A DNA stretch of 64,000 nucleotides. Origin: Aliivibrio sp. S4MY1 (GTDB lineage Bacteria; Pseudomonadota; Gammaproteobacteria; Enterobacterales; Vibrionaceae). Below the pieces are notes generated by a model. The model was not told the DNA's origin. It worked only from the letters and a program-made list of their open reading frames with translations, and made no database searches. Positions 35,252 to 47,855 of the stretch are shown here, in pieces; positions within the stretch are counted from its first letter, which is position 1, and the number at the start of each line of letters is the position of its first letter. Location of the stretch: NCBI RefSeq assembly GCF_028765545.1, contig NZ_JARACP010000001.1, positions 124,001 to 188,000 on the forward strand, given 5' to 3'. Position numbers and translations under genes: made by a program.

Positions 35252-36856
35252 ATGACAGATACCATAACGACGAAAGAACAAGAATTATCCATTATTGGAC
35301 CGAGTCTTCCTCAAGTTGATGAAGTATTAAGTGCAGGAGCTATTCGCTTTCTTACCCATCTTGTCGAAAAGTTTGCCCATCGAGTTCCTGAGCTTTTAGA
35401 AACCCGCAAAGTAAGACAGCGAAAAATAGACGCAGGACAACTGCCCGATTTTTTAATGGAAACACGTTCAATCCGAGAATCTAAATGGAGTATTCAAGGT
35501 ATTCCAAGTGATCTTCAAGACCGACGTGTTGAGATCACAGGCCCAACAGACAGAAAGATGGTAATTAATGCATTGAATGCAAATGTAAAAGTATTCATGG
35601 CTGATTTTGAAGATTCATTAGCACCGTCATGGGAGGCGGTACTTAATGGTCAAATTAATCTTCGAGATGCAATGAACGGTACTATTCAATACACCAACCC
35701 TCAAACTCAAAAAGTGTATCAGCTAAAACAAAATCCTGCGGTATTAATTTGTCGTGTACGTGGTCTGCATCTTCCTGAAAAGCACGTACAGTTTAATGGT
35801 GTTGCTATTCCCGGAGCTTTGTTTGATTTCGCGCTTTATTTCTATCACAACTACCAGACGTCATTAAAAAAAGGCAGTGGTCCGTACTTTTATCTTCCTA
35901 AACTACAAGCCTACCAAGAAGCGGCGTGGTGGAGTGATGTATTTACCTTTGCTGAGCGTGAGTTTGGTTTAAAGCAAGGTACGATTAAGGCGACAGTACT
36001 GATTGAAACCTTACCTGCTGTGTTTGAAATGGATGAGATCCTATATAGCTTAAAAGAACATATTGTTGGTCTAAATTGTGGTCGTTGGGATTACATTTTT
36101 AGTTACATCAAAACATTAAAAAACCATCCGGATCGCGTGCTACCTGATCGCCAAGTGGTGACCATGGAAAAACCGTTTTTAAATGCCTATTCACGATTAC
36201 TGATCAGAACGTGTCACCGAAGAGGGGCATTTGCGATGGGAGGAATGGCCGCTTTTATTCCATCGAAAGATCCGGTAAAAAATGATTGGGTGTTAAATAA
36301 AATTCAAACCGATAAATCACTGGAAGCCAATAATGGACACGACGGTACTTGGGTTGCTCATCCTGGGCTAGCTGATACTGCAAGAGCGGAATTTGACAAG
36401 GTTTTAGACTCGCGGATCAACCAGTTGGATATTAGCCGAGAGAATGACAATCTCATTACCGCAGAAGAATTATTAGCACCTTGTGAAGGAGAGAGAACAG
36501 AAGAGGGAATGCGTCATAACATTCGCGTAGCGGTTCAATATATAGAAGCGTGGATCACTGGAAATGGCTGTGTCCCTATTTATGGATTAATGGAAGATGC
36601 TGCAACGGCAGAAATATCACGAACGTCTATTTGGCAATGGATACAACATGGGAAAACCTTAGATACTGGCGCTGTTGTAACGGCTGATTTGTTTAGAACC
36701 ATGTTATTAGAAGAGATGAAAGTTATTGAACAAGAATTGGGAACAGAACGCTTTGATTCTGGCCAATTTACTCAAGCAGCAAAACTGATGGAGCAATTGA
36801 CCACCAGTGATCAACTAACTGACTTTTTAACACTACCTGGCTATGAATACTTATAA
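35252..36856 (+). CDS. aceB: malate synthase A
   Basis: A 534-residue enzyme from ATG 35252, with GGAGG (35239-35243) 8 bp upstream; a TTG at 35234 is in frame but lacks a site. It condenses glyoxylate with acetyl-CoA to malate in the glyoxylate shunt. The family signature [19 protein letters not shown] is present, along with [10 protein letters not shown] (acidic active-site residues) and [13 protein letters not shown]. Length matches E. coli AceB (533). aceA follows 14 bp downstream, so the two shunt enzymes are one operon. Confidence 0.97.
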   Translation: MTDTITTKEQELSIIGPSLPQVDEVLSAGAIRFLTHLVEKFAHRVPELLETRKVRQRKIDAGQLPDFLMETRSIRESKWSIQGIPSDLQDRRVEITGPTDRKMVINALNANVKVFMADFEDSLAPSWEAVLNGQINLRDAMNGTIQYTNPQTQKVYQLKQNPAVLICRVRGLHLPEKHVQFNGVAIPGALFDFALYFYHNYQTSLKKGSGPYFYLPKLQAYQEAAWWSDVFTFAEREFGLKQGTIKATVLIETLPAVFEMDEILYSLKEHIVGLNCGRWDYIFSYIKTLKNHPDRVLPDRQVVTMEKPFLNAYSRLLIRTCHRRGAFAMGGMAAFIPSKDPVKNDWVLNKIQTDKSLEANNGHDGTWVAHPGLADTARAEFDKVLDSRINQLDISRENDNLITAEELLAPCEGERTEEGMRHNIRVAVQYIEAWITGNGCVPIYGLMEDAATAEISRTSIWQWIQHGKTLDTGAVVTADLFRTMLLEEMKVIEQELGTERFDSGQFTQAAKLMEQLTTSDQLTDFLTLPGYEYL

Positions 36857-36870
36857 GAGAGGGAACTATT

Positions 36871-38199
36871 ATGACGACATTTAAACCGCAAACTCGCCAA
36901 CAACAAATTGATGCATTAGAAAAAGACTGGGCAGAAAATCCACGTTGGGATGGAGTAACTCGTCCCTATACCGCTGAAGAAGTTATTAATCTTCGAGGAT
37001 CTTTTGCACCAGAAAATACAATTGCACAAAAAGGGGCAGACAGGCTATGGGAGCTGGTGAATGGTTCATCAAAAAAAGGGTATGTAAATTGTCTTGGCGC
37101 ACTAACGGGTGGACAAGCAGTCCAACAAGCGAAGGCGGGAATTGAAGCTATTTATTTGTCAGGTTGGCAAGTAGCAGCGGATAACAACACCGCATCGACT
37201 ATGTACCCAGACCAATCGCTATACCCGGTAGATTCGGTTCCCTCGGTAGTGAAACGTATTAATAATGCCTTCCGTCGTGCGGATCAAATTCAATGGTCAA
37301 CAGGAACAACACCTGAAGAGGGAATTGATTATTTTCTTCCGATTGTTGCCGATGCAGAAGCCGGTTTTGGTGGTGTACTTAATGGCTATGAACTGATGCG
37401 TAATATGATTGAATCAGGTGCAGCTGGGGTTCACTTTGAAGATCAATTAGCGTCAGTAAAAAAATGTGGTCACATGGGAGGCAAAGTATTAGTGCCAACT
37501 CAAGAAGCGGTACAAAAACTGGTTGCAGCACGACTTGCTGCCGATGTAGCAGGCACAACGACGTTAGTTATAGCAAGAACCGATGCCAATGCTGCAGATT
37601 TGCTAACCTCAGATTGTGATCCATATGATCAAGAGTTCATCGAAGGGGAGCGTTCGGCTGAAGGTTTCTATAAAGTAACCGCAGGTATTGACCAAGCTAT
37701 CTCTCGTGGCCTCGCATATTCTCCTTATGCTGATTTGGTATGGTGTGAAACTGCAACGCCATGTTTAGAAGAAGCTCGTAAATTTGCTGAAGCCATTCAT
37801 GCTAAATACCCAGATCAGCTATTGGCGTATAACTGTTCACCATCGTTTAACTGGGAGAAAAATCTGGATTCAGAAACTATTGCTAAGTTCCAACAAGAGT
37901 TGGCTGATATGGGCTACAAATACCAATTTATCACACTAGCGGGTATTCATAATATGTGGTTCAACATGTTTGAGTTGGCACATTCTTATGCTCAGGGTGA
38001 GGGCATGCGCCATTATGTTGAGATGGTGCAGCGTAAAGAGTTTGAAGCCGCAGATAAGGGCTATACTTTTGTTGCACACCAACAAGAAGTTGGTACAGGC
38101 TACTTTGATAAGATGACTAATACCATTCAAGGCGGCAATTCATCGGTAACCGCACTAACCGGTTCAACAGAAGAAGAGCAGTTTAAAACCAATGCATAA
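36871..38199 (+). CDS. aceA: isocitrate lyase
   Basis: A 442-residue enzyme that splits isocitrate into succinate and glyoxylate. The catalytic motif [14 protein letters not shown] is intact, as are WQVAADNN and [10 protein letters not shown]. Slightly longer than E. coli AceA (434). It follows aceB by 14 bp and is closed by a terminator at 38267; no aceK (isocitrate dehydrogenase kinase) gene follows, unlike in E. coli. Confidence 0.97.
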   Translation: MTTFKPQTRQQQIDALEKDWAENPRWDGVTRPYTAEEVINLRGSFAPENTIAQKGADRLWELVNGSSKKGYVNCLGALTGGQAVQQAKAGIEAIYLSGWQVAADNNTASTMYPDQSLYPVDSVPSVVKRINNAFRRADQIQWSTGTTPEEGIDYFLPIVADAEAGFGGVLNGYELMRNMIESGAAGVHFEDQLASVKKCGHMGGKVLVPTQEAVQKLVAARLAADVAGTTTLVIARTDANAADLLTSDCDPYDQEFIEGERSAEGFYKVTAGIDQAISRGLAYSPYADLVWCETATPCLEEARKFAEAIHAKYPDQLLAYNCSPSFNWEKNLDSETIAKFQQELADMGYKYQFITLAGIHNMWFNMFELAHSYAQGEGMRHYVEMVQRKEFEAADKGYTFVAHQQEVGTGYFDKMTNTIQGGNSSVTALTGSTEEEQFKTNA

Positions 38200-38266
38200 T
38201 ACTTAATTATATTGGCCTAGCTAATCTTATATTCACATAATAAAAAGAGTTGTTTTATCTCGTTTT

Positions 38267-38296
38267 AGGGAGAATGGAGTCTCCCTTTCTTTTTGT
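38267..38296 (+). terminator. terminator of aceBA
   Basis: AGGGAGA (38267-38273), loop ATGGAG, TCTCCCT (38280-38286), then TTCTTTTTG. Confidence 0.85.
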
Positions 38297-38310
38297 CTTG
38301 AATGTATGAT

Positions 38311-38754
38311 TTATTCGTCATCTTCAATTGGTTCAACTTCTTCTTGCAGTTCCAATAAGTTAATAGCAATCGTAACAAAATCAGAATCAGTAATTATTCC
38401 CACCAATTTCCCATGATTGACCACGGGTAAACATCCCACCTTGTGTTTTTGCATAAACAAAGCCGCTGACTTTAAGCCACCGTGCGGAGAAATACTCATT
38501 ACATTTTCATGCATAATACTATTTAGAGGGATATCAAGCACAGAAAACTCTTCTAGTGTTGGTTTCTCTAAACAAGAAGATTGCGCAGACAATAGATCTC
38601 GTTGAGTAACTAGACCAATTAATGCTTGGTCTGTATCTACAATAGGTATATGCCTAATACAATGTTCGTCCATGAGTGCTTTAGCATCTTCTAAAGAGTT
38701 GGAGCGAAGCAATGTATGAGGGTGAGTCGTCATCATGTCTTTAACGGTAAACAT
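38311..38754 (-). CDS. CBS-domain pair protein
   Basis: A 147-residue protein made almost entirely of two CBS domains: first VKDMMTTHPHTLLRSNSLEDAKALMDEHCIRHIPIVD...LIGLVTQRDLL, second SIMHENVMSISPHGGLKSAALFMQKHKVGCLPVVN...LVGIITDSDFV. Such pairs bind adenine nucleotides and act as energy sensors, but the partner here is unknown. An acidic tail (EEVEPIEDDE) ends the protein. It is convergent with aceBA and divergent from queA (243-bp shared upstream region). Confidence 0.9.
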   Translation of the reverse strand: MFTVKDMMTTHPHTLLRSNSLEDAKALMDEHCIRHIPIVDTDQALIGLVTQRDLLSAQSSCLEKPTLEEFSVLDIPLNSIMHENVMSISPHGGLKSAALFMQKHKVGCLPVVNHGKLVGIITDSDFVTIAINLLELQEEVEPIEDDE

Positions 38755-38997
38755 AGTGTGCTCCTGCTATCAATAAGTCCTATAGTAAATATAGTGCGAG
38801 ATGAAAGAGAAAAGTGAGAGCTAAGTTGATTTTTGAAGAGATAAAAAGATTGATATGACTTTCTCTGTTTAATGTCAATTTCATTAGTTAAAGTACATAT
38901 TTATTGAAAAATTGAGAGGTATATTGCTTCATCTCTTGCTATTGCTCTGGGCGTGAATATACTATTCTGTCTGCCATTTTTGATGAAGAAGTAAACC

Positions 38998-40050
38998 ATG
39001 CAAGTATCCGATTTTCACTTTGAATTACCCGATGAACTTATTGCTCGCTACCCTCAACCAGAGCGTACGGCAAGTCGCCTATTACACCTAAATGGTAATA
39101 GCGGTGAATTAATTGATGGTCAGTTTACTGATGTGCTTGATTTAGTACAGAGTGGTGATCTTGTTGTATTTAACAACACTCGTGTTATTCCAGCTCGTAT
39201 GTTTGGTGTTAAAGCATCAGGTGGCAAGCTAGAAGTATTAGTTGAACGAGTGCTTGATGAGCATTCAGTATTGGCTCATGTTCGTTGTTCTAAATCACCA
39301 AAGCCGGGTAATCAACTATGGTTGGGTGAAAACCAAGAATACGAAGCGGAAATGGTCGCTCGTCACGATACGCTATTTGAAATTCGCTTTACTTCTGAAA
39401 AGAAAGTATTAGATATTTTGGATGAAATTGGCCACATGCCATTACCTCCTTATATTGACCGTCCAGATGAAGACGCAGATAAAGAACGTTATCAAACGGT
39501 TTACAATGAAAAACCGGGGGCAGTTGCCGCTCCAACAGCAGGTTTACACTTTGATACAGAGATTTTAGAAAAAATGAAAGCAAAAGGCGTAGAATTTGCC
39601 TACGTTACGCTTCATGTTGGTGCAGGAACATTCCAGCCTGTACGTGTCGATAATATCTTAGAACATCACATGCATTCTGAATATGCAGAAGTCTCTCAAG
39701 AAGTGGTTGATGCGATTAAAGCAACTAAAGCTCGTGGTGGACGTGTTGTTTCTGTTGGAACGACTTCGGTTCGCTCATTAGAAAGTGCGGCGCAACATGC
39801 ATTAAAGCAAGGCACAGAGCTAGCACCATTTTTTGATGATACTGAAATTTTTATCTACCCAGGCTATGAATTTCAAGTTGTTGACGCTTTAGTAACAAAC
39901 TTTCACTTACCAGAGTCTACACTTATCATGCTTGTGAGTGCATTTGCAGGGTATGAAAATACAATGAAAGCTTACGATCAAGCCGTGAATAATCAATATC
40001 GTTTCTTTAGTTACGGTGATGCGATGTTTATTACGAAGAAAACCGCGTAA
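38998..40050 (+). CDS. queA: S-adenosylmethionine:tRNA ribosyltransferase-isomerase
   Basis: A 350-residue enzyme that transfers and isomerises the ribosyl part of SAM onto preQ1-modified tRNA, making epoxyqueuosine. Typical segments are [70 protein letters not shown], and [19 protein letters not shown]. Length normal (E. coli 356). The next enzyme-coding gene of the pathway, tgt, follows 201 bp downstream. Confidence 0.97.
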   Translation: MQVSDFHFELPDELIARYPQPERTASRLLHLNGNSGELIDGQFTDVLDLVQSGDLVVFNNTRVIPARMFGVKASGGKLEVLVERVLDEHSVLAHVRCSKSPKPGNQLWLGENQEYEAEMVARHDTLFEIRFTSEKKVLDILDEIGHMPLPPYIDRPDEDADKERYQTVYNEKPGAVAAPTAGLHFDTEILEKMKAKGVEFAYVTLHVGAGTFQPVRVDNILEHHMHSEYAEVSQEVVDAIKATKARGGRVVSVGTTSVRSLESAAQHALKQGTELAPFFDDTEIFIYPGYEFQVVDALVTNFHLPESTLIMLVSAFAGYENTMKAYDQAVNNQYRFFSYGDAMFITKKTA

Positions 40051-40053
40051 TAA

Positions 40054-41379
<1,326 letters not shown>

Positions 41380-41470
41380 AAACAGAGTTATCACCCATAT
41401 ATCTATTAGATATGTGTATGGTCACATTTTAGAAACTGGAAATTAAAATTAGATACGAGGACGTTATTAA

Positions 41471-41803
41471 ATGAGTTTTTTCATCTCTCAAGCTCACGCA
41501 GCTGGTGAAGCACCACAAGGCGGTGGTATGCAAATGTTTATCATGCTTGGTATGTTTGCAGTTATCTTCTACTTTATGATTTATCGCCCACAAGCGAAAC
41601 GTCAAAAAGAGCATAAGAACTTAATGTCTTCTATGGGCAAAGGCGATGAAGTTCTTACTGCGGGTGGTTTAGTGGGTAAAATCACTAAAGTATCTGAAGA
41701 AAATGATTACATCGTAATTGAGCTTAACGCAAATAACGAAGTAACGATTAAGAAAGACTTTGTTTCAGCTGTGCTGCCAAAGGGCACTCTGAAATCACTA
41801 TAA
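41471..41803 (+). CDS. yajC: preprotein translocase subunit YajC
   Basis: A 110-residue protein with one membrane helix (about 17-37, MFIMLGMFAVIFYFMIY) and the cytosolic segment RPQAKRQKEHKNLMSSMGKGDEVLTAGGLVGKI. YajC accompanies SecDF and YidC at the Sec translocon. It lies 91 bp after tgt and 53 bp before secD. Confidence 0.96.
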   Translation: MSFFISQAHAAGEAPQGGGMQMFIMLGMFAVIFYFMIYRPQAKRQKEHKNLMSSMGKGDEVLTAGGLVGKITKVSEENDYIVIELNANNEVTIKKDFVSAVLPKGTLKSL

Positions 41804-41809
41804 AAATTG

Positions 41810-41841
41810 TACCCTCTAACTTCGGTTAGGGGGTATTTTTC
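41810..41841 (+). terminator. hairpin with UUCG loop between yajC and secD
   Basis: TACCCTCTAAC (41810-41820), loop TTCG, GTTAGGGGGTA (41825-41835), one G-U pair, then TTTTTCG. It looks like an intrinsic terminator or attenuator inside the operon. Confidence 0.65.
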
Positions 41842-41856
41842 GTTAAGGACATCGCT

Positions 41857-43713
41857 GTGCTAAACCGTTTCCCTTTATGGAAGTATTTGATGGTAGTTTC
41901 AGTACTACTTATCTCAGCTCTCTATGCACTTCCAAACCTTTATGGTGAAGATCCAGCAGTTCAAATCACGGGTAGTCGTGGTACCGAGGTTCAAACCTCA
42001 ACGCTGGATGTTGTTGCTGAAAATTTAAAAAATAATGACATTGCGTATAAGTCTATTGCATTCGAAAATGGCAGTGTTCTTGTTCGCTTTAACGATACTG
42101 ATTCCCAAATCAGTGCTCGAGATATTATCAATGAATCGTTAGGTAAAGATTACATTGTTGCATTAAATCTTGCACCGCTTACTCCTGACTGGTTGACATC
42201 TATTGGTGCTGCACCAATGAAGCTAGGTCTAGATTTACGTGGTGGTGTTCACTTCTTAATGGAAGTCGACATGGATGCGGCAATGACTAAGCTAATTGGT
42301 CAACAAGAAGAATCTTTCCGTACTGATCTTCGTGAAGCTAAGATCCGTTACCGTGCTATTCGTGATTCTGGAAAAGATGCGATTGAAGTCGTACTTCGTG
42401 ATCAAGAGCAATTAGCTGAAGCTAAAAAAGTGTTGTCTGATGTTCATCGTGATATGACCTTTGTAGAATCTGAATCAAATGGTCAATTCAAATTAACAGC
42501 AAGATTTACAGAGCAGCGCCTACAAGAAATTCGTAACTATGCGGTTGAGCAAAACATTACGATTATTCGTAACCGTGTGAACGAATTAGGTGTTGCTGAA
42601 CCGCTTGTTCAACGTCAAGGCGCAAGCCGTATCGTAGTTGAGCTACCGGGTGTACAAGATACAGCGCGAGCAAAAGAAATTTTAGGTGCAACAGCGACGC
42701 TTGAGTTCCGTGAAGTGGATGATAGAGCGGATCTTGCTGCGGCTGCAAATGGTCGAGCGCCAGCAGGTAGTGAGATCAAAGAAGATCGTAATGGTCGCCC
42801 AGTTGTTCTTAAAAAACGCATTATTCTTGGTGGTGAAAGCATTACAGATGCAAGTTCAAGCGCTGATGAGTATGGCCGTCCTCAAGTAAACATCTCACTA
42901 GACAGTGAAGGTGGCAGCAAGATGACAGCGTTCTCTCGTAAAAATATCGGTAAGCTAATGGCGACGGTATTTACAGAGTATAAAGACAGTGGCCGTCGTA
43001 CGCCTGAAGGTCGCGTTATTCTTTCTAAAACAGAAGAAGTGATTAACCAAGCAACGATTCAATCAGCACTTGGCCGTAGCTTCCGTATTACCGGTATCGA
43101 CTCTCAAGCTGAAGCTCATAACCTAGCACTTCTACTTCGTGCTGGTGCTCTGATTGCACCTATCTCGATTGTTGAAGAACGTACGATTGGTCCATCAATG
43201 GGTCAACAGAATATCGATATGGGTATTCAGGCGTGTATTTGGGGTATGGTTGCAGTAATGATCTTTACTTTGGTTTATTACCGCGGTTTTGGTCTTGTTG
43301 CGAACTTAGCCTTAATGGCAAACTTAGTCTTAATCATTGGTGTTATGTCGATGATCCCTGGTGCGACGATGACGCTTCCTGGTATTGCCGGTATCGTATT
43401 AACGGTAGGTATGGCAGTCGATGCTAACGTACTTATTTTCGAGCGTATTCGAGAAGAGCTGCGTGATGGGCGTAATCCACAACAAGCGATTCACCAAGGT
43501 TATGCGAATGCCTTCAGTACGATTGCCGATGCGAACATCACAACGTTAATTACGGCTATTATCTTGTTTGCTGTAGGTACTGGCGCAATTAAAGGTTTTG
43601 CTGTTACGTTATCTATTGGTATTTTAACGTCAATGTTTACTGCGATTGTTGGTACTCGTTGTGTGATTAACTTAGTTTACGGCGGTAAGCGCGTAGACAA
43701 GCTGTCGATCTAA
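41857..43713 (+). CDS. secD: protein translocase subunit SecD
   Basis: A 618-residue membrane protein with GTG start ([13 protein letters not shown]). Six membrane helices and a large periplasmic P1 domain. Motifs are the first-helix [16 protein letters not shown], the D1 segment [16 protein letters not shown], and the RND-type core [29 protein letters not shown]. With SecF it uses the proton gradient to help release of secreted proteins. Normal length (E. coli 615). It ends 12 bp before secF. Confidence 0.97.
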   Translation: MLNRFPLWKYLMVVSVLLISALYALPNLYGEDPAVQITGSRGTEVQTSTLDVVAENLKNNDIAYKSIAFENGSVLVRFNDTDSQISARDIINESLGKDYIVALNLAPLTPDWLTSIGAAPMKLGLDLRGGVHFLMEVDMDAAMTKLIGQQEESFRTDLREAKIRYRAIRDSGKDAIEVVLRDQEQLAEAKKVLSDVHRDMTFVESESNGQFKLTARFTEQRLQEIRNYAVEQNITIIRNRVNELGVAEPLVQRQGASRIVVELPGVQDTARAKEILGATATLEFREVDDRADLAAAANGRAPAGSEIKEDRNGRPVVLKKRIILGGESITDASSSADEYGRPQVNISLDSEGGSKMTAFSRKNIGKLMATVFTEYKDSGRRTPEGRVILSKTEEVINQATIQSALGRSFRITGIDSQAEAHNLALLLRAGALIAPISIVEERTIGPSMGQQNIDMGIQACIWGMVAVMIFTLVYYRGFGLVANLALMANLVLIIGVMSMIPGATMTLPGIAGIVLTVGMAVDANVLIFERIREELRDGRNPQQAIHQGYANAFSTIADANITTLITAIILFAVGTGAIKGFAVTLSIGILTSMFTAIVGTRCVINLVYGGKRVDKLSI

Positions 43714-43725
43714 GGACTCATTATT

Positions 43726-44676
43726 ATGTTTCAATTAATGAAAGCAGAGAAAACGATCGACTTCATGCGTTGGTCTAAAGCTGCCTTTCTTTTCTCAATG
43801 TTGATGATTGTTGCTTCTATCGCAACATTATCGACAAAGTGGTTAAACTGGGGCTTAGACTTCACGGGTGGAACTCTGATTGAAGTGGGCTTTGAGCAGC
43901 CAGCACAACTACCAGATATCCGTAGTGCGTTAGAAGCGAAAGGTTTTGGTGATGCAACGGTTCAAAACTTTGGTACTGCACGTGATGTAATCGTTCGTCT
44001 TCAACCTCGTGAAAACGTAAAAGGCGAAGAGCTAGGCAACCAAATCATCAGTGCGATTAAAGAAGGCACTGGTGAGCAAGTAGAGATGCGTCGTATTGAG
44101 TTTGTTGGCCCAAATGTGGGTGATGAACTGACAGAGGCGGGCGGTTTAGCTATTCTCGTTTCTTTGTTATGTATTTTGGCTTATGTTTCGATGCGTTTCC
44201 AATGGCGTTTAGCTGCTGGTGCGGTATTGGCATTAGCACATGATATTATCATTACGTTAGGTATTTTCTCTTTCTTACAAATTGAAGTTGATTTAACGAT
44301 TATCGCGGCACTATTAACGGTGGTGGGTTATTCCTTGAATGATACCATTGTTGTGTTTGACCGTATTCGTGAAAACTTCTTGAAAATGCGTAAGGGTGAT
44401 TCTAACGACATTATTAATGATGCGATTACACAAACATTAAGCCGTACATTAATTACATCAGCAACGACGCTATTTGTAGTTATTGCATTGTTCACTCAGG
44501 GCGGTGCGATGATCCATGGCTTTGCGCTTGCATTGCTATTAGGTATCACGATCGGTACCTACTCTTCTATCTATGTAGCATCAGCATTGGCTCTGAAATT
44601 AGGCATCACTCGTGAGCACCTAATGCCAACACCTGTTGATAAAGAAGGTGAGGAAGAATTTGAGCAAATGCCGTAA
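43726..44676 (+). CDS. secF: protein translocase subunit SecF
   Basis: A 316-residue partner of SecD with six membrane helices. The LDFTGGTLIEVGF segment and the conserved YSLNDTIVVFDRIREN are visible. It follows secD by 12 bp and is closed by a strong terminator. Confidence 0.97.
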   Translation: MFQLMKAEKTIDFMRWSKAAFLFSMLMIVASIATLSTKWLNWGLDFTGGTLIEVGFEQPAQLPDIRSALEAKGFGDATVQNFGTARDVIVRLQPRENVKGEELGNQIISAIKEGTGEQVEMRRIEFVGPNVGDELTEAGGLAILVSLLCILAYVSMRFQWRLAAGAVLALAHDIIITLGIFSFLQIEVDLTIIAALLTVVGYSLNDTIVVFDRIRENFLKMRKGDSNDIINDAITQTLSRTLITSATTLFVVIALFTQGGAMIHGFALALLLGITIGTYSSIYVASALALKLGITREHLMPTPVDKEGEEEFEQMP

Positions 44677-44701
44677 AGGATTTGTTTAATATTCGACTTA
44701 T

Positions 44702-44735
44702 AAAAAATGGACCTTCATCGGTCCATTTTTTTTGA
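44702..44735. terminator. terminator of secDF
   Basis: AATGGACC (44706-44713), loop TTCATC, GGTCCATT (44720-44727), flanked by A and T runs; serves the convergent DUF3461 gene as well. Confidence 0.85.
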
Positions 44736-44765
44736 AACGTCTTCCTATTTAATTAATAGAATAAC

Positions 44766-45146
44766 TTACAGTTTATCTAAATCGCGCTCGATTTCTTCAA
44801 TCTTGCTTGCAACGACTTTTTCTAAATGACGAAGGTCTTTCAATATTTTCTTTTTCACATCCGCAGCGGTTTCTTTTTCTGGGCGAGTAATTTTATTTAA
44901 TTCATCGATAATAAGCGTTAGGTTACGATTAATCTCAGTGGTTTCTTTATAGCGGTGAGTCCCGCCATCAACAAGAACATTTTTTACTTGGCGTGGGTAT
45001 TTAAATTTTACGCTTTTTGCAAAGAGTTCGCCTTTTTGCTTACCAAAGTAAATTTTTAATACGTCTTTTTGTGCTTCTTGTCGTAGAGAGTAACGCTCTA
45101 TTTTTTCAGGATCTGATATTCCAAGGTTCATTAAATGTGGGTACAT
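44766..45146 (-). CDS. DUF3461 family protein (YaeH-like)
   Basis: A 126-residue protein from ATG 45146, preceded by GGAG; four extra codons upstream are not needed. [34 protein letters not shown] and [12 protein letters not shown] match E. coli YaeH (DUF3461). The C-terminal half is charged and helical ([25 protein letters not shown]). Function unknown. It lies 27 bp behind glnD on the same strand, so it is probably in one transcript with it. Confidence 0.92.
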   Translation of the reverse strand: MYPHLMNLGISDPEKIERYSLRQEAQKDVLKIYFGKQKGELFAKSVKFKYPRQVKNVLVDGGTHRYKETTEINRNLTLIIDELNKITRPEKETAADVKKKILKDLRHLEKVVASKIEEIERDLDKL

Positions 45147-45173
45147 GGCTAACTCCATTATTATTTTTAGATA

Positions 45174-47795
45174 TTAATTTATCAGAGTATCAACATTTTC
45201 AATTAATGCTGCTTTTAGTTCCGCTTGCTTTTCATCATCTAGTCGTCCGCCAAGATCTGAGGTTAATATAAATAAATCTTCAGCTCTCTCACCAATGGTT
45301 GTGATTTTTGCAGCATGAAGATTAATGCCAAGCTGAGCGAAGGTGGCGCCGACGGTAGCGAGTAATCCAGGTGTATCTAATGCAACAAATTCCATCAATG
45401 TTCGCTTTCCTGTTCTTGTAGGTAAAAACTCCATACGTGTTTTTACCGTAAAGTGTTGTAGCTGACGTGGTGGGCGACGTGTTTTGATGTGAGTTTCTTG
45501 GGTTTCAAGTTCAACGGCATACAGTTGAGCAATTAATCGTTGTTGTCTTTCTTCATCTATAGGGTCATCGTTTTGATCTAAAACCATGAAGGTATCAAGT
45601 GCGTAACCATCTTTACTCGACATGATTTGAGCATCATAGATAGTAATACTGCGTCTATCCAATTCCGCTGCAACCGTTGCAAATAGATGAGCTTTATCTT
45701 TGCTGTAGATAAATATTTCAGTGCCACCGCGAGTTGGATTCTTACTAATGAGGATGAGAGACTTCTCTTGATCTGAATGATTAAGAAGGTTACTTGCATG
45801 CCATGTAATTTGTTGATGCGTGTGACGTAAAAAATAATCTGCTTTAAAGCGACGCCATAAATCTTCAATTTGCCATTGAGTAAACCCTTCAGCTCTAAGC
45901 TGAGCTGAAGCCATATGTTGATTGTGGCGAATACGATCGCGTAGATCTGGCGGGTTTTCTAATCCTCGACGTAGTGCCCTTTGAGTTGCATTGTATAAAT
46001 CAGCAATCAGAGAGCGTTTCCAACTGTTCCAAAGATCAGGATTAGTAGCACAAATATCGGCAACGGTTAGGCAAACTAAATAGTCGAGACGCTCTTCATC
46101 TCGAACTTGTTTGGCAAACTCGGTAATCACATCAGGATCATAAATATCACGGCGCTGTGCTGTGACAGACATTAATAAATGGCTCTTCACCAACCAAGAG
46201 ACCAAGTTTGCTTCGGGTTTTGAAAAACCATGAATAATACAAAACTCGTAAGCATCGACAGCGCCTAATTCTGAGTGATCTCCCCCACGTCCTTTGGCTA
46301 TATCGTGAAAGATAGCAGCGATGATTAATAGTTCTTTTTTAATCATCTTTGGGTAGACTTCGCAGCAAATAGGGTGCTTTTCTCGGTTTTTTGGGTTTGA
46401 AAATTTATTAATGTGCTTTAGTAAGCGAATACTATGTTCATCTACGGTGTAGGCATGAAATAAATCAAACTGCATTTGTCCAACAATGTGACTCCATTGA
46501 GGTAAATAAGCAGAGATAACACCTAATTTATGCATTGAGCTAAAGGCATTATGGAGTGCATTAGGGTGCTGAGTTAATTGTAAAAATTTTTCACGGGCTT
46601 CTGGAATATCACATAAAAAACGATTTAAACGACGTCGAGCTGTGCGTAATTGTCGCATTGTTGGAGGGGAAACGCCTTCAATACTAGAATCGCTGGCCAT
46701 TAATAAGAACATATCCAAAATGGTATCAGGACGAGCTTGGAATAACGCGGGCTTTCTTGCTTCAATAAGACGACCGCGACGTTGAAAATCATTATTGATA
46801 ATAATGGCTTTGGTTTGTTCGCCTTGGTTAAGGATTGCTTGGTCGAATATTTTTAATAGCATGCTATTAAGTTCTGCAACACGTCGTAAAGTACGGTAGA
46901 ACTCTTTCATCATGCGTTCGACACCACGATTGCCTTCACCGATAAAACCTAAATGTTCAGCGACAGAAGCTTGGTGGCCAAAGGTGAGTCGATTATCGTA
47001 ACGTTTTAGCTCAATATGTAAAGCAAAGCGAACGCGCCATAAGAACTCTTGGCATTCTAATAACTCTCGATACTCCGCGTCTGTTAAGAAACCAGCTTGG
47101 CTCATCTCAAGTAGAGACGTTGCTCCAAAATGACGTCGAGCAATCCAACTCAGGGTGTGAATGTCTCTTAACCCTCCTGGGCTTGATTTAATATCGGGCT
47201 CTAAGTTGTAAGTGGTGTCGTGATAGCGGCTGTGACGTTTTTTTTGCTCATCAATTTTAGCTTGATAGAAGGATTCACTTGGCCAGAAACTATCAGAGTG
47301 AATATTCAATTTTAATTGATGAGCAAGTTCTTTATCGCCGCAGATATAACGTGATTCTTGTAAGTTTGTCGCTACGGTTAAGTCGCTTTTCCCAATCTCT
47401 ATACATTCAGACAAAGTTCGGACACTGTGGCCGACTTCTAGCTTTAAATCCCAAAGTAATGTAACGAAATGACTGACTTTTTGACAAGATTTTTCATCAG
47501 TATTTCCTTTGGTAAGCAATAGAATATCAATGTCAGACAAAGGGTGAAGTTCGCTGCGCCCATAACCACCAACGGCAATGAGCGAGGTGTTTGAGGTGTC
47601 ATTAAATGCAAAGAAAGTCCAAAGGCGAGACAGTAATTGGTCAAAATAATCAGCACGTTGTAGCACTAAGTCTGACACCGGTAAGCTTTGATGGAAACAA
47701 TCAATTTGATATTGAGAGAAAAGTGTTAGCTGTTTTTTTAGCTCTGTAATCGTGAGTTGCTGATCAGATAAAGCAAGAGGAGATGTATAGTTCAT
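45174..47795 (-). CDS. glnD: bifunctional uridylyltransferase/uridylyl-removing enzyme GlnD
   Basis: An 873-residue nitrogen sensor that uridylylates or de-uridylylates PII proteins according to glutamine level. Domains in order are the nucleotidyltransferase (VGGYGRSELHPLSDIDILLL), a central helical part, the HD domain (IAAIFHDIAKGRGGDHSELG), and two C-terminal ACT domains (the last with FVALDTPGLLATVGATFAQLG). Length normal (E. coli 890). It lies 60 bp downstream of map on the same strand, with a terminator between. Confidence 0.97.
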   Translation of the reverse strand: MNYTSPLALSDQQLTITELKKQLTLFSQYQIDCFHQSLPVSDLVLQRADYFDQLLSRLWTFFAFNDTSNTSLIAVGGYGRSELHPLSDIDILLLTKGNTDEKSCQKVSHFVTLLWDLKLEVGHSVRTLSECIEIGKSDLTVATNLQESRYICGDKELAHQLKLNIHSDSFWPSESFYQAKIDEQKKRHSRYHDTTYNLEPDIKSSPGGLRDIHTLSWIARRHFGATSLLEMSQAGFLTDAEYRELLECQEFLWRVRFALHIELKRYDNRLTFGHQASVAEHLGFIGEGNRGVERMMKEFYRTLRRVAELNSMLLKIFDQAILNQGEQTKAIIINNDFQRRGRLIEARKPALFQARPDTILDMFLLMASDSSIEGVSPPTMRQLRTARRRLNRFLCDIPEAREKFLQLTQHPNALHNAFSSMHKLGVISAYLPQWSHIVGQMQFDLFHAYTVDEHSIRLLKHINKFSNPKNREKHPICCEVYPKMIKKELLIIAAIFHDIAKGRGGDHSELGAVDAYEFCIIHGFSKPEANLVSWLVKSHLLMSVTAQRRDIYDPDVITEFAKQVRDEERLDYLVCLTVADICATNPDLWNSWKRSLIADLYNATQRALRRGLENPPDLRDRIRHNQHMASAQLRAEGFTQWQIEDLWRRFKADYFLRHTHQQITWHASNLLNHSDQEKSLILISKNPTRGGTEIFIYSKDKAHLFATVAAELDRRSITIYDAQIMSSKDGYALDTFMVLDQNDDPIDEERQQRLIAQLYAVELETQETHIKTRRPPRQLQHFTVKTRMEFLPTRTGKRTLMEFVALDTPGLLATVGATFAQLGINLHAAKITTIGERAEDLFILTSDLGGRLDDEKQAELKAALIENVDTLIN

Positions 47796-47814
47796 AGCAA
47801 TCCCTGCCGATGTA

Positions 47815-47840
47815 AAAACAGAAGACCGGAGCCTTCTGTT
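47815..47840 (-). terminator. terminator behind map
   Basis: AACAGAAG (47817-47824) pairs with CTTCTGTT (47833-47840); on the minus strand TTTTTAC follows. It separates map from glnD. Confidence 0.7.
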
Positions 47841-47855
47841 TATTTTAATGTTTGA

